Origin: Erwinia mallotivora | GTDB lineage: Bacteria > Pseudomonadota > Gammaproteobacteria > Enterobacterales > Enterobacteriaceae | DNA: 64,000 nucleotides | Direction of reading: 5' to 3' | Assembly (NCBI RefSeq): GCF_000590885.1 | Contig: NZ_JFHN01000020.1 | Coordinates: 1-64,000 of the forward strand | Shown here: positions 1 to 8,800 of the stretch, piece after piece | How the letters are laid out: every line of letters starts with the position of its first letter | Position numbering within the stretch: the first letter of the stretch is position 1 | Translations under genes and position numbers: made by a program | Notes under the pieces: model-generated | The model's database searches: none | Told to the model about the DNA's origin: nothing | Seen by the model: the letters and a program-made list of their open reading frames with translations, nothing else

Positions 1-354
1 AGCTTTATCTGGCAATAAATGATATCGACCACACGAAGACCAAAGCGATGTCGCCGCAGACGAACGGCATCTGCGAACGGTTCCACAGGACGATATTGCA
101 GGAGTTTTATCAGGTAGCATTCCGCAAAAAACTGTATGGCGAACTCGATACATTACAGTCGGATCTTGATGAATGGCTGGTTCACTATAATAATGAACGA
201 ACCCATCAGGGGAAAATGTGCTGTGGCCGGACGCCAATGGAAACGTTACTTGATGGAAAACACATCTGGGCTGAGAAAAACTTAAGCCAGATGTAATCTG
301 ACAGACACCTGTATAAATAACCGGTAACTGTCAGATCAGGTCTGAGCTAATACA
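1..354 (+). mobile_element. Right end of an IS481/IS3-type insertion sequence (left part outside window)
   Basis: The window opens inside a transposase frame that stops at 294-296. Beyond the stop, ATCTGACAG (296-304) and CTGTCAGAT (328-336) form an inverted pair. The sequence then runs to ...GAGCTAATACA at about 354, so on the opposite strand the element would begin TGTATTAGC; a TGT...ACA terminus is usual for IS481-type elements. The exact boundary is inferred, because the left end and target duplication lie outside the window. If it is right, the element ends inside the 3' end of the neighbouring peptidase gene. Confidence 0.6.
3..296 (+). CDS. IS481/IS3-family transposase, C-terminal part
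   Basis: The frame is open from the window edge, so the ATG at 48 is internal and not the true start. The visible residues are the end of an rve-type DDE integrase core: the SPQTNGICERFHRT segment carries the final catalytic Glu, and the LVHYNNERTHQG segment is typical of IS3/IS481 transposases. It catalyses cut-and-paste or copy-out transposition of the element. Completeness cannot be judged from this window. Confidence 0.8.
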   Translation, partial: LYLAINDIDHTKTKAMSPQTNGICERFHRTILQEFYQVAFRKKLYGELDTLQSDLDEWLVHYNNERTHQGKMCCGRTPMETLLDGKHIWAEKNLSQM

Positions 355-2119
355 CCTGATAGGTATATTTTTTGAAATCAGAAGATGAGAAAACCACCTC
401 ATAAAATGAATTTGCAAAAGCTGCATTGGATAATGTCCTTTCCAGCAGTATTTGTTGCGCTTTGATCAGCATAATAACGACATCATAACGGGCTGACAGT
501 TTCTCTGTTTGATGCCATAAAGCATCAAGATATTCCTGTGTGACATTCAGATGCAGTTCTGTCTGATCAGCATTACTGAACAATGCGTCAATTTCTGACT
601 GAAGGTTCATCATATTGACAGATGTTTGTAAAAGAGAATGCTTTTCTCCGTTGAGATGGGCTTCTATTTCAAATATATCATTATCCTGTAATCTGTCATT
701 GCTGTTAAAAATAAAGCTTACGTTACATTTATTTCTGACGATCTGAATTGAGCAATAGTAAGCTTTCCCCGCTTCAATTTTCGCAAGGAAATTGCCATTT
801 TTTTTGATAACGTAATGAAAGGGCACACACCATTCATCGTCAAGGGTAAATCTGACCTCATTACTGTTTAGTACAATATTAGTAATATTTTTTCTTAAAT
901 GGATAAGTTCCGGGACATATTTTTTTTCAGGCATATCCAGCGTGTAATAGTGTTGATCGGTGTTCTCCCAAAGCGGTTTCTCCAGAGCAGGGTAATGCTC
1001 AAGATATTTTGATGTGGCATTATCGTGCTCGATTCCCCACTTTTCAAAAAACGGGATCATATTAATATTGACAACTTCTGATACGGTGCGTATCAGCAGG
1101 CTCTTTTGTTGAGCTGCCGCACTTGTTGCTGGGGTAGTACTCATTAAACGGTAACGCTGATGAAGCTGAGGATAAAACCCCTCGCCGAATGCCAGGCGAA
1201 GTTGCCAGAACAGACCCAATTTCATATCGACAGGTGCTGCGTCAAAATCTTTTTTATCCTGCGAAAGAAATTCTCTGATAGCAGGGTAATAATTAGTAAG
1301 GGCAGTAACCTGACCAACCATCTTCTCCTGTGACATCAATGAAAAAATATTGACCGTCACTTCGGTCATTCCTGTCCCGCCATTCCATTGCCAGGCGTGT
1401 TGCTGACGCTGATGGCCATTTTCGTGCCATATCCCCCAACGGTTATTGGTGCGAAGTAAACGTTGCATCGCTGCCGTGCCAACATAGCCGGTATATTCAT
1501 TTGCTGCAAACATATAACCACTTGATGCTTCGACATGGAGGTTTCTGTTTGGATCGATTCTGAAATCAGCCTTGCCATTTTTACTTACACCTAAAGTGTC
1601 ATCCTGTACTTTCAAAAAACTATCAAAATCACGCATTAATTCACTGGCACTCACCACGTTATCTCGCGCGCTTTTAGTACTCACCACCACATCAGCCAGC
1701 TCACTTGATAACAGAGCGACAGGGGCACTGAGATTTGTGTTAATTTCCTGTTTCCAGCTGTTTTCCGTGCTGTGGTGAAGTTTGAAGTATGGAATCCTTT
1801 GTGGCGAGGAATTAATTTCCACCGTGACCTGGCCATAATCGTTTTTATTCAGAAAGCTCAAAATGCCATTGCCGCGAGACTGAAAAGTGTTAACGCCGCG
1901 GTTAAGTGTGTAATACTGACGGCTGTCCATTCCGGGTAAACCGGTTGCTGCTTCTACCAGACCATGATCGTCACCTGAAAGTGTGATACGAACGGTTTGT
2001 CCCTGCAATATATAATAGGGTGTCAACTGATGTGCACTGCGTTGCCTGGTTCGCTTATCTTTGGCGGTGTAATTGGCAACTTTTCCAAAGCCATAAATTG
2101 TAAAAATTTTATCGCTCAT
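347..2119 (-). CDS. M60-family (enhancin-like) metallopeptidase, probably 3'-truncated by the IS
   Basis: This 590-residue protein has an N-terminal accessory domain (about 1-110) followed by an M60-like gluzincin domain. The zinc site is visible as HENGH (His232, Glu233, His236), with a likely third ligand Glu253 in GMTEV. M60 peptidases cleave mucin-type glycoproteins, and baculovirus and bacterial enhancins degrade insect intestinal mucin. No signal peptide is apparent. Translation starts at an ATG with AAGGA just upstream. The last residues (about 560-590) resemble the beginning of a mucin-binding module and then stop abruptly, with the TAG at 347-349 lying inside the presumed IS end. The gene therefore seems to have lost its C-terminal module. 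It lies near Tc toxin genes, which supports an insect-directed role (inference). Confidence 0.75.
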   Translation of the reverse strand: MSDKIFTIYGFGKVANYTAKDKRTRQRSAHQLTPYYILQGQTVRITLSGDDHGLVEAATGLPGMDSRQYYTLNRGVNTFQSRGNGILSFLNKNDYGQVTVEINSSPQRIPYFKLHHSTENSWKQEINTNLSAPVALLSSELADVVVSTKSARDNVVSASELMRDFDSFLKVQDDTLGVSKNGKADFRIDPNRNLHVEASSGYMFAANEYTGYVGTAAMQRLLRTNNRWGIWHENGHQRQQHAWQWNGGTGMTEVTVNIFSLMSQEKMVGQVTALTNYYPAIREFLSQDKKDFDAAPVDMKLGLFWQLRLAFGEGFYPQLHQRYRLMSTTPATSAAAQQKSLLIRTVSEVVNINMIPFFEKWGIEHDNATSKYLEHYPALEKPLWENTDQHYYTLDMPEKKYVPELIHLRKNITNIVLNSNEVRFTLDDEWCVPFHYVIKKNGNFLAKIEAGKAYYCSIQIVRNKCNVSFIFNSNDRLQDNDIFEIEAHLNGEKHSLLQTSVNMMNLQSEIDALFSNADQTELHLNVTQEYLDALWHQTEKLSARYDVVIMLIKAQQILLERTLSNAAFANSFYEVVFSSSDFKKYTYQVY

Positions 2120-2586
2120 ACTTTTTCCTTAATAGGTTAATCTTTTGAACTGACATTACGATGAGAAGGAACTGGGTGATATTTAAATTTAGCCATCTTT
2201 TTCATATTTCGTAAAGAGGCATCATGAATGGAATCAGTGCAGCAACATGCTCTAATTAAAATCACTGGCACATATCAGTCAGTGGAAAAAAACGATATCG
2301 TTCTTTAATGCATTGAGTTTACTGAGATATGTCCGCAGGAGGATGATTATATTCTTTCATGCAGGTGTTACTATTTAATATCAAATGAGTTAAAAATAGT
2401 CAGGCTCTAATTTTTAATCACCAGCAGGCAATAATTAAAATTAACTCAGACAATGTTAAGTGTTATTTTTTACGGATGAATTTATATTTCTGACCATCAC
2501 AGTGGGATATTTTAATGAACAAAAAACGCGTTACGCCACATCATACTGGCCAGACCGCCAGTACGCATTTTCCGTTATATAATTAG
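2120..2586. other. AT-rich intergenic region between divergent enhancin-type genes
   Basis: No gene is supported here. The stretch is strongly AT-rich and must hold the promoter of the leftward peptidase gene. The rightward frame opens only after a TAG at 2584, so the upstream part of the plus-strand gene is missing from this region. Confidence 0.5.
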
Positions 2587-2649
2587 ATATTTTTCCTGAG
2601 AGGGAGTGAGGACAAAATATTCTCCTCTGTCACTATTGATTTCAAAAAG

Positions 2650-3657
2650 ATGCTGATTTGTATCGAGATAACCGATCAGGAACCACATTCTCTTTTTTCG
2701 GGGCAAACCTATGCGGAAATATCCATTTTTAATTCCTCTGGTAGTGAAGTTTTTCGTAAAGTAATACCTGGCTCGAAAACAGCGTTGAGTTATGATGAAA
2801 TACCTTTTACTACAGATAGTCGTATTGAGATATTTCATCAACAGCCAGGTCGGCTGAATATTACACCGGAATTTGGCGATCTGATCAGTGATGAAAACAA
2901 ACATATTACTTTAAGCATCACTGCCAGTGGTCTTAAAAATAGCCAACTGAGTAATATTCCTCAAACCACACTTATTGCCTGGATAGACAAAACGGCGGGA
3001 GCATTGTTGCAAAACCCTGCGCAGCAGGAATCACAGTATGCCTCAGTTCGTGATGCCATCTTGTTGGCCATTACGTCATTGCCTGACAGGCAGGTCAGTC
3101 TGTACTGGGCTAAATATTTTATGTGTCTTCCGGACTATATCAGGCAGGCAGTTGACCCCGAAATTCCGGATGTACCGGATGAACCTGAAATTCCGGATGT
3201 ACCGGATGAACCTGAAATTCCGGATGTGCCAGACGAACCCGAAATCCCGGATGTACCGGATGAGGCATCGGTCCCTGCGTGGAACAGTCAGAAGGTCTAT
3301 TCAACGCATGGAGAGCTGGTTTTATATAAAGGAAAGGTCTATCGACAGAACTTTTATTCAGTAAACATGCCGCCCGATGTAAATTCTGCCCCCTGGGGCC
3401 AACCCTGGATCTACTTATATGATTACAACATTCCGGATTTGACTCCGGATCCCATCCATCCTGTTCCGGATGTGGATCCTGTCGTGCCGGATGCACCTTT
3501 TCCTGCTTGGGAGAGTCAAAAAATTTATTCAACTCATGGCGAGCAGGTTAGCTGGAAGCGTAAAGTTTATCGGCAGAATTTCTACTCCGTTAATATGCCA
3601 CCCGATCTGCATTCCGCCCCCTGGGGACAACCATGGATTTATTTATATGATTATTGA
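2650..3657 (+). CDS. Mucin-binding/chitin-binding protein, probable 3' remnant of a second enhancin gene
   Basis: Residues about 1-75 match a mucin/carbohydrate-binding module of enhancins: EPHSLFSGQTYAEI, a D/N-x-x-G turn, then RIEIFHQQPGRL. A linker follows with four PEIPDVPDE repeats, then two nearly identical CBM5/12-type chitin-binding modules (about 213-262 and 286-335, each PAW...YSTHGE...KVYRQNFYSVN...PWGQPW). The frame is open upstream to 2587 and still looks like module sequence (SSVTIDFKK just before the ATG). There is no good ribosome-binding site at 2650. This suggests the peptidase half has been deleted and the ATG is internal. It may still be expressed as a free chitin/mucin binder, but a decayed gene is equally possible. 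Confidence 0.6.
   Translation: MLICIEITDQEPHSLFSGQTYAEISIFNSSGSEVFRKVIPGSKTALSYDEIPFTTDSRIEIFHQQPGRLNITPEFGDLISDENKHITLSITASGLKNSQLSNIPQTTLIAWIDKTAGALLQNPAQQESQYASVRDAILLAITSLPDRQVSLYWAKYFMCLPDYIRQAVDPEIPDVPDEPEIPDVPDEPEIPDVPDEPEIPDVPDEASVPAWNSQKVYSTHGELVLYKGKVYRQNFYSVNMPPDVNSAPWGQPWIYLYDYNIPDLTPDPIHPVPDVDPVVPDAPFPAWESQKIYSTHGEQVSWKRKVYRQNFYSVNMPPDLHSAPWGQPWIYLYDY
3157..3264 (+). repeat. Four tandem 27-bp coding repeats (PEIPDVPDE linker)
   Basis: Four 27-base units each encode PEIPDVPDE, with a few synonymous differences among units. They form an acidic, proline-rich hinge between the mucin-binding module and the first chitin-binding module. The array is expected to be prone to copy-number change by slippage. 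Confidence 0.9.
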
Positions 3658-3680
3658 ACAACGTTGGCCAGACGTTGTTC
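3656..3680 (+). terminator. Hairpin at the 3' end of the chitin-binding gene
   Basis: GAACAACGT (3656-3664) pairs perfectly with ACGTTGTTC (3672-3680) around a 7-base loop and overlaps the stop codon. There is no strong U tract after it, so termination strength is uncertain. Confidence 0.45.
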
Positions 3681-4068
3681 GGGGGATTTATTAATCGCCT
3701 GATGATAAAAAAACTGGCGTCATACTACTATTACCCATCCTGCTGATTTCAGATAGCCAACAGGTGATTTGCAGGATGGGAGGATCTGAAAAATGACTAC
3801 ACTACTATTGACCGCTGGTGTTCATCATGGGTAACGCATGGAAACTGAAACTCAAGAAGATATACCCGGCGCTGTTAAATTGCGATACCGTTGCAATAAG
3901 GAGTGACATAAATTGTCAATGGAAAGGGTGATAAATAAAACGTATATCTGTTAACCCCTGACGATGTCGTCTGGTTCCGCCATATCACAGTGATCCTGTG
4001 ATAGCGACCTGCAAAGATTATCTGCTAAAATCGCGGGAATCATTTTCGGTTCTATCAGAGAGTAATTT
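3681..4068. other. Intergenic region upstream of dbpA
   Basis: No supported gene. Short broken frames only. The region should include the dbpA promoter near its right end. Confidence 0.4.
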
Positions 4069-5448
4069 GTGACCGCATTCGCCAACCTCACTTCACTTCC
4101 CGCCAGTCAAATCGCCAACCTGAATGAACTGGGTTACCACCTTATGACCCCTGTTCAGGCCGCGTCCTTACCCGCAATACTGGCAGGGGAGGATGTCCGT
4201 GCCCAGGCCAAAACCGGCAGTGGCAAAACGGTAGCTTTTGGCCTGGGGGTGATGCAACAAATTGACGCGACAAACTATTCAACACAGGCGCTGGTCATCT
4301 GCCCGACCAGGGAGCTGGCTGAGCAGGTTGCGGAATCATTGCGTCGTCTGGCTCGTTTCACTGCCAATATAAAAATTCTTACTCTTTGTGGCGGTCAACC
4401 CGCGGCGGCACAGCGTGACTCTCTGTTACACGCTCCGCACATTGTGGTGGGCACGCCAGGACGTATCGTTGATCACCTTAAGCGTTCAACACTGAAACTG
4501 ACGCAAATGAAAACGCTGGTACTGGACGAAGCCGACCGGATGCTTGAAATGGGCTTTCGCGAGGAAATCGATACGCTGATCGAGTACTGTCCTGTTAACC
4601 GCCAGACGCTGTTGTTTTCTGCCACCTGGCCTCATGATATTAAGCAAATCAGTCAACGTATTCAGCGTGATCCTCAGATTGTAGAAATCGATGTGGCACC
4701 GGATTTATCAGATATTGAGCAGCTGTTCTACGAAGTCAATGCGACAGAGAAGCTCAGCGCCCTTACAGGCTTGTTAAGTTTAAGACAACCCTCATCCTGC
4801 GTGGTTTTCTGCAATACCAGACGCGAATGTGACGATATTGCGCGTGCCCTCGAAAGTCGGCAGATAAGCGCACTTGCGCTGCATGGCGACCTTGAACAGC
4901 GTGAACGTGATCAGGTATTGGTTCGTTTTGCCAACGGCAGTTGTCGCGTTCTGGTGGCCACGGATGTCGCTGCCCGTGGACTGGATGTGAAAATGTTGGC
5001 GATGGTGGTGAATTATCAACTCTCATTCGATCCGGAAGTGCACCTGCACCGCATCGGCAGAACCGCACGCGCGGGGGAAAAAGGGGTGGCAGTCAGCTTC
5101 GTCGCACCTGATGAAATGGTTCGTGCTGTTGCGCTGGAAGATTTTCTGCAACAAAAAGTGGTATGGAATGATACCGGCTCCCTGAAATCCATCAGACCTC
5201 AGTCGCTGTTAGCGGAAATGATAACGTTGATGATCGATGGTGGTAAGAAAGCAAAAATTCGGCCTGGCGATATTCTTGGTGCTCTGACCGGTGAGGCAGG
5301 ATTAAACGCCGAATCGATCGGGAAAATTTCTGTTACAGCAGCGCATGCTTTCGTGGCTGTTGATGCCGGCAGCGCCAGTCAGGCAATAAAACACTTACAG
5401 CGGGTTAAAATTAAAGGTAAAAACTGTCGGGCCAGATTATTAAAATAA
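4069..5448 (+). CDS. dbpA: ATP-dependent RNA helicase DbpA (DEAD-box)
   Basis: A 459-residue DEAD-box helicase that helps 50S ribosome assembly by acting on 23S rRNA hairpin 92. Motifs are in order: Q motif (YHLMTPVQAA), motif I AKTGSGKT, Ia PTRELA, Ib TPGR, II DEAD, III SAT, V ATDVAARGLD, VI HRIGRTARAG. A C-terminal DbpA RNA-binding domain (about 385-459) begins near MIDGGKKAKIRPGD and ends ...ARLLK, as in E. coli. Translation starts at a GTG, giving the N-terminus (M)TAFANLTSLP that aligns with E. coli DbpA. This core gene stands alone between two virulence-type blocks, so it marks the backbone into which accessory DNA was inserted. Confidence 0.96.
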   Translation: MTAFANLTSLPASQIANLNELGYHLMTPVQAASLPAILAGEDVRAQAKTGSGKTVAFGLGVMQQIDATNYSTQALVICPTRELAEQVAESLRRLARFTANIKILTLCGGQPAAAQRDSLLHAPHIVVGTPGRIVDHLKRSTLKLTQMKTLVLDEADRMLEMGFREEIDTLIEYCPVNRQTLLFSATWPHDIKQISQRIQRDPQIVEIDVAPDLSDIEQLFYEVNATEKLSALTGLLSLRQPSSCVVFCNTRRECDDIARALESRQISALALHGDLEQRERDQVLVRFANGSCRVLVATDVAARGLDVKMLAMVVNYQLSFDPEVHLHRIGRTARAGEKGVAVSFVAPDEMVRAVALEDFLQQKVVWNDTGSLKSIRPQSLLAEMITLMIDGGKKAKIRPGDILGALTGEAGLNAESIGKISVTAAHAFVAVDAGSASQAIKHLQRVKIKGKNCRARLLK

Positions 5449-5849
5449 ATATATTCAAAACTGGCCAGTGCATAACCGGTCAGCATTATCTTATAACGAA
5501 AAATTTAAATCACATCACCAATCAGATAATCATATTTTACAAAACCCCGAAGCTGTTCGCATTTGTGGTAACTGCACCACAGTTTTACAAGGCCTGATTT
5601 AAAAATACTCCCACAGATTTTTATTACCATGCCACCTCATGCTGAAAAATCATAAAATCCAAATGATATTTAAAATAATTTAATTTACGCTCGTTGCCAA
5701 TTTTGAAATTTACATTTCAATAATAGCAACTGTTAAATTTCTTTTTTTTGATATTTTGAAGTTTGACAGCAAACGCAGCTGACAGATATGAGTCCATGTT
5801 GTTAATTTTCATGGGCAACTGACATATATCCAATTAACAGGTGGACGAT
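5449..5849. other. AT-rich intergenic region upstream of the Tc toxin genes
   Basis: No gene seen. It should carry the toxin promoter. A dyad TGTGGT (5564-5569) / ACCACA (5576-5581) around a 6-base loop and a TGAAAT...ATTTCA dyad further right could be operator sites, but neither matches a regulator I can name. Confidence 0.4.
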
Positions 5850-8800
5850 ATGTATTCCGCAAGTGAAATTCTGAATAAAATCAACAAAAAGAAAGAGGGG
5901 GAGAGCGGCATTAAATTCACCCCTGAGAGTGGGATTACCCTTCCTGATATTATGATGCGCTCTTTTTCTGATGTTAAAGAACTGGCTGGCGACAGCCTGA
6001 CATGGGGAGAAAAAAACTTTATTTATCAGCAGGCGCAGCAGGAACTAAAAAAAAATAAAATGGCAGAATCCCGCATTCTTAGCCGCGCCAACCCACAGTT
6101 ATCACATGCCATTAAGCTTGGTATCCGCCAGTCATCAATGCTGGGCGGCTACGACCACCTGTTCCCCGCACGTGCCAGCAACTTCGTAATGCCTGGAAGT
6201 GTAGCCTCAATGTTTTCACCGGCTGGCTATCTGACCGAACTTTATCGTGAGTCCAGAAACCTTCACCCTGACACCTCAGCGTATCATCTGGATGTGCGTC
6301 GCCCGGACCTGGCCTCATTGTCACTGTCACAGAAAAATATGGACGACGAGCTGTCCACTCTTTCCCTGTCGAACGAACTGTTGCTCAACAATATCAAAAC
6401 GAATGAAAATAAAGATTACAACGAGGTAACAGAGCTACTTGCCACATGGCGTCAGACAGGGAGCACGCCTTACAATCAGGCTTATGAAGCCACCCGGCAG
6501 GCTATCTTGTTACAGGATCCTGATTTTACGGTCTTTAGTAAAAATCCGGCCGTAGCGGCAAAAATTGATACTGCCTCATTGCTGAGCATCCAGGCCGATA
6601 TTTCACCGGAGCTGCTTGATATCCTCACCGAAGAAATCACCGAAGAGAATGCAGACAGCCTGATAATTAAAAACTTCGGTGAAGATAAGGATGTAATGTT
6701 ATTTCAAAATGTCCGATATCTTGCACGCTACTATGGCCTGACAGATGATGAGACGAGATCGCTACTGGGACTGGTAATTGCAGGCGTGGATGTCGATCCA
6801 GACGCACAGCTATATAAATCAAACAAACTGGTGTCACTGTTGAATAACGATGACGGAGAGCTAAGTGCCATCCTGATCAGACGGACTAATGGACACAATG
6901 CCTATCAATTTGGCTTTGCAGAACTGGTGCCGATTGATCTGAATAAATATATTTTTAACTTTAGTATTGTAGATAACGCCAGAGCGGGTTCCATGCAGGT
7001 TGGGACTCATGGAAAAGGCTCAAGGGATATTTTTAACAGTACATATTACGATGTTCAAAGAGGCGTACCAATCAGCCTGCCGGTTAATTTATCCGATGAG
7101 CAGACAAAAAAAACGGTGACTATCAATGTTACCCGTCTGGGCGGAGGGTATTATGCCAGTGTTAACTACGATATCAGTAGTTATCCCTTTAGTGTTTTCC
7201 TGCTTAAATTAAACAAGCTTATTCGCCTCTACAAAGCAACTGGCATTGCTTTAAATGATATCCACACCGTTGTTGCAAGCAACAACAATGAGCTTAATAT
7301 TAATGCGGAGGTACTCAGCCAGCTGTTCAGGGTCAATGCCAGTATGCAAAATTATGGTATTGACGCAGCCAAAGCGCTGGTGCTTTCCGGTTCGTTGATT
7401 ACCCAGACCACCAGGGAAAGCCACGCCAGCCTTTTCACCCGTCTTTTTAATAATCCGCCGCTAAATAATCAGATGTTCTCTGCTAATGGCACCACCGTCA
7501 ATCTCAAGCCTGACCAGGTAAGAGATACCTACCGCACGGGGGTGCTCAAGCGAGCCTTCAAAGTCAATGATACGGAATTATACACGTTATGGCTGTTAGC
7601 TGGCGGTGAGCAAAATGCATCGAATTTCACCTGCAACATTAACAACCTGTCCAGCCTCTTTCGCGTAAGCCTGCTGGCTGAACTGCATGGCTTAAGCGTA
7701 ACTGAACTGGCTGCGTTGCTCTCTGTTTCACCTTATGCCACCCAGGCTATCGATATGCTCTCTGCTGCTGATGTAGCCAGACTGATAAGTTTTGTTGATC
7801 AGTACACACGCTGGCTGAAGCAGATGAACTGGAGCGTCAGCGACCTGTACCTGATGACCACCGATCGTTACAGCACCACGCTGTCGCCAGACATTGAAAA
7901 TCTGTTGACGACGCTGAAAAATGGCCTGGCCAACCGGGAACTCAGCGGGATGAATGAAGCCGGGCTTATCAGCGCCGCCGCGCCGTTTATTGCTGCCGCC
8001 ATGCAGCTTGACTCCGCTCAAATTGCTACAGCCATCCTGACGTGGCTAAGACAGCTTAAACCGCAGGGGCTCTCTTCAGGGGCATTTCTGACTCTGGTAG
8101 TTAAAGACAAACGGAGTGAGGCTGAAACCGTTCAACTGGTTTCTTACTGCCAGAAACTGGGACAGTTAACGCTTTTTGTCCGCAAGGCTGCACTTCGTGC
8201 GAGTGAACTCTCATGGGTTGTCGATCATCCCACCATCATGACGGAAAAAGCGACCGTCGTGGCGCATGATATTGCCATGCTACGTGACCTGACCTTATTG
8301 CATGATGTTCTCTCCCGCTGCGGTGCGAGTGCCTCTGAAATCATCACCTCGCTAAGTGGCAAAGCCGATAATGAAAAAAATAATCTTGCAGTGCGAACGG
8401 TAGCATCGGCGCTTAACCTGGATGAGCAGGCGCTGAGCCAGGCGCTGCGACAATGTTCCAGTTACAGGTTTTTTTACAGCTGGATACATTTGCGTGATGC
8501 GTTACAGTGGGTGGATGCCGCCACGAGGCTGAGTATCTCGCCAGGCTCACTCGCCAGATTGTTAAATCTGATGCATACCGCGTTGACTCAGCGCTCTGGT
8601 TATGCCGATTGGCTAGCCGCAAGTGAAATTATTCAGGCCGGACTCAGCACCCAACAGATGGCGCAGCAGCAGCAGGTGCTTGATGAAGCGCTCAGTACTG
8701 CCGCCAGTGGATACGTGATCCAAAAAATTGCGCCATCATGGGTAACCGATCGTGAAAAGCTTTACAGCTGGCTGTTGATTGACAATCAGGTCTCAGCACA

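Noticed and set aside
2682..2710. Second GGAACC motif considered as an hrp box
   Set aside because: It lies inside a coding frame and has no CCAC at 15-16 bases; other GGAACC copies in the window failed the same test.
3157..3264. Regular 27-bp repeats resembling a small CRISPR array
   Set aside because: The units are directly contiguous, in frame and encode a proline-rich hinge; there are no spacers and no cas genes.
3140..3532. 130-codon minus-strand frame rich in HPEFQVHPVHPEF repeats
   Set aside because: It is the antisense shadow of the PEIPDVPDE repeats.
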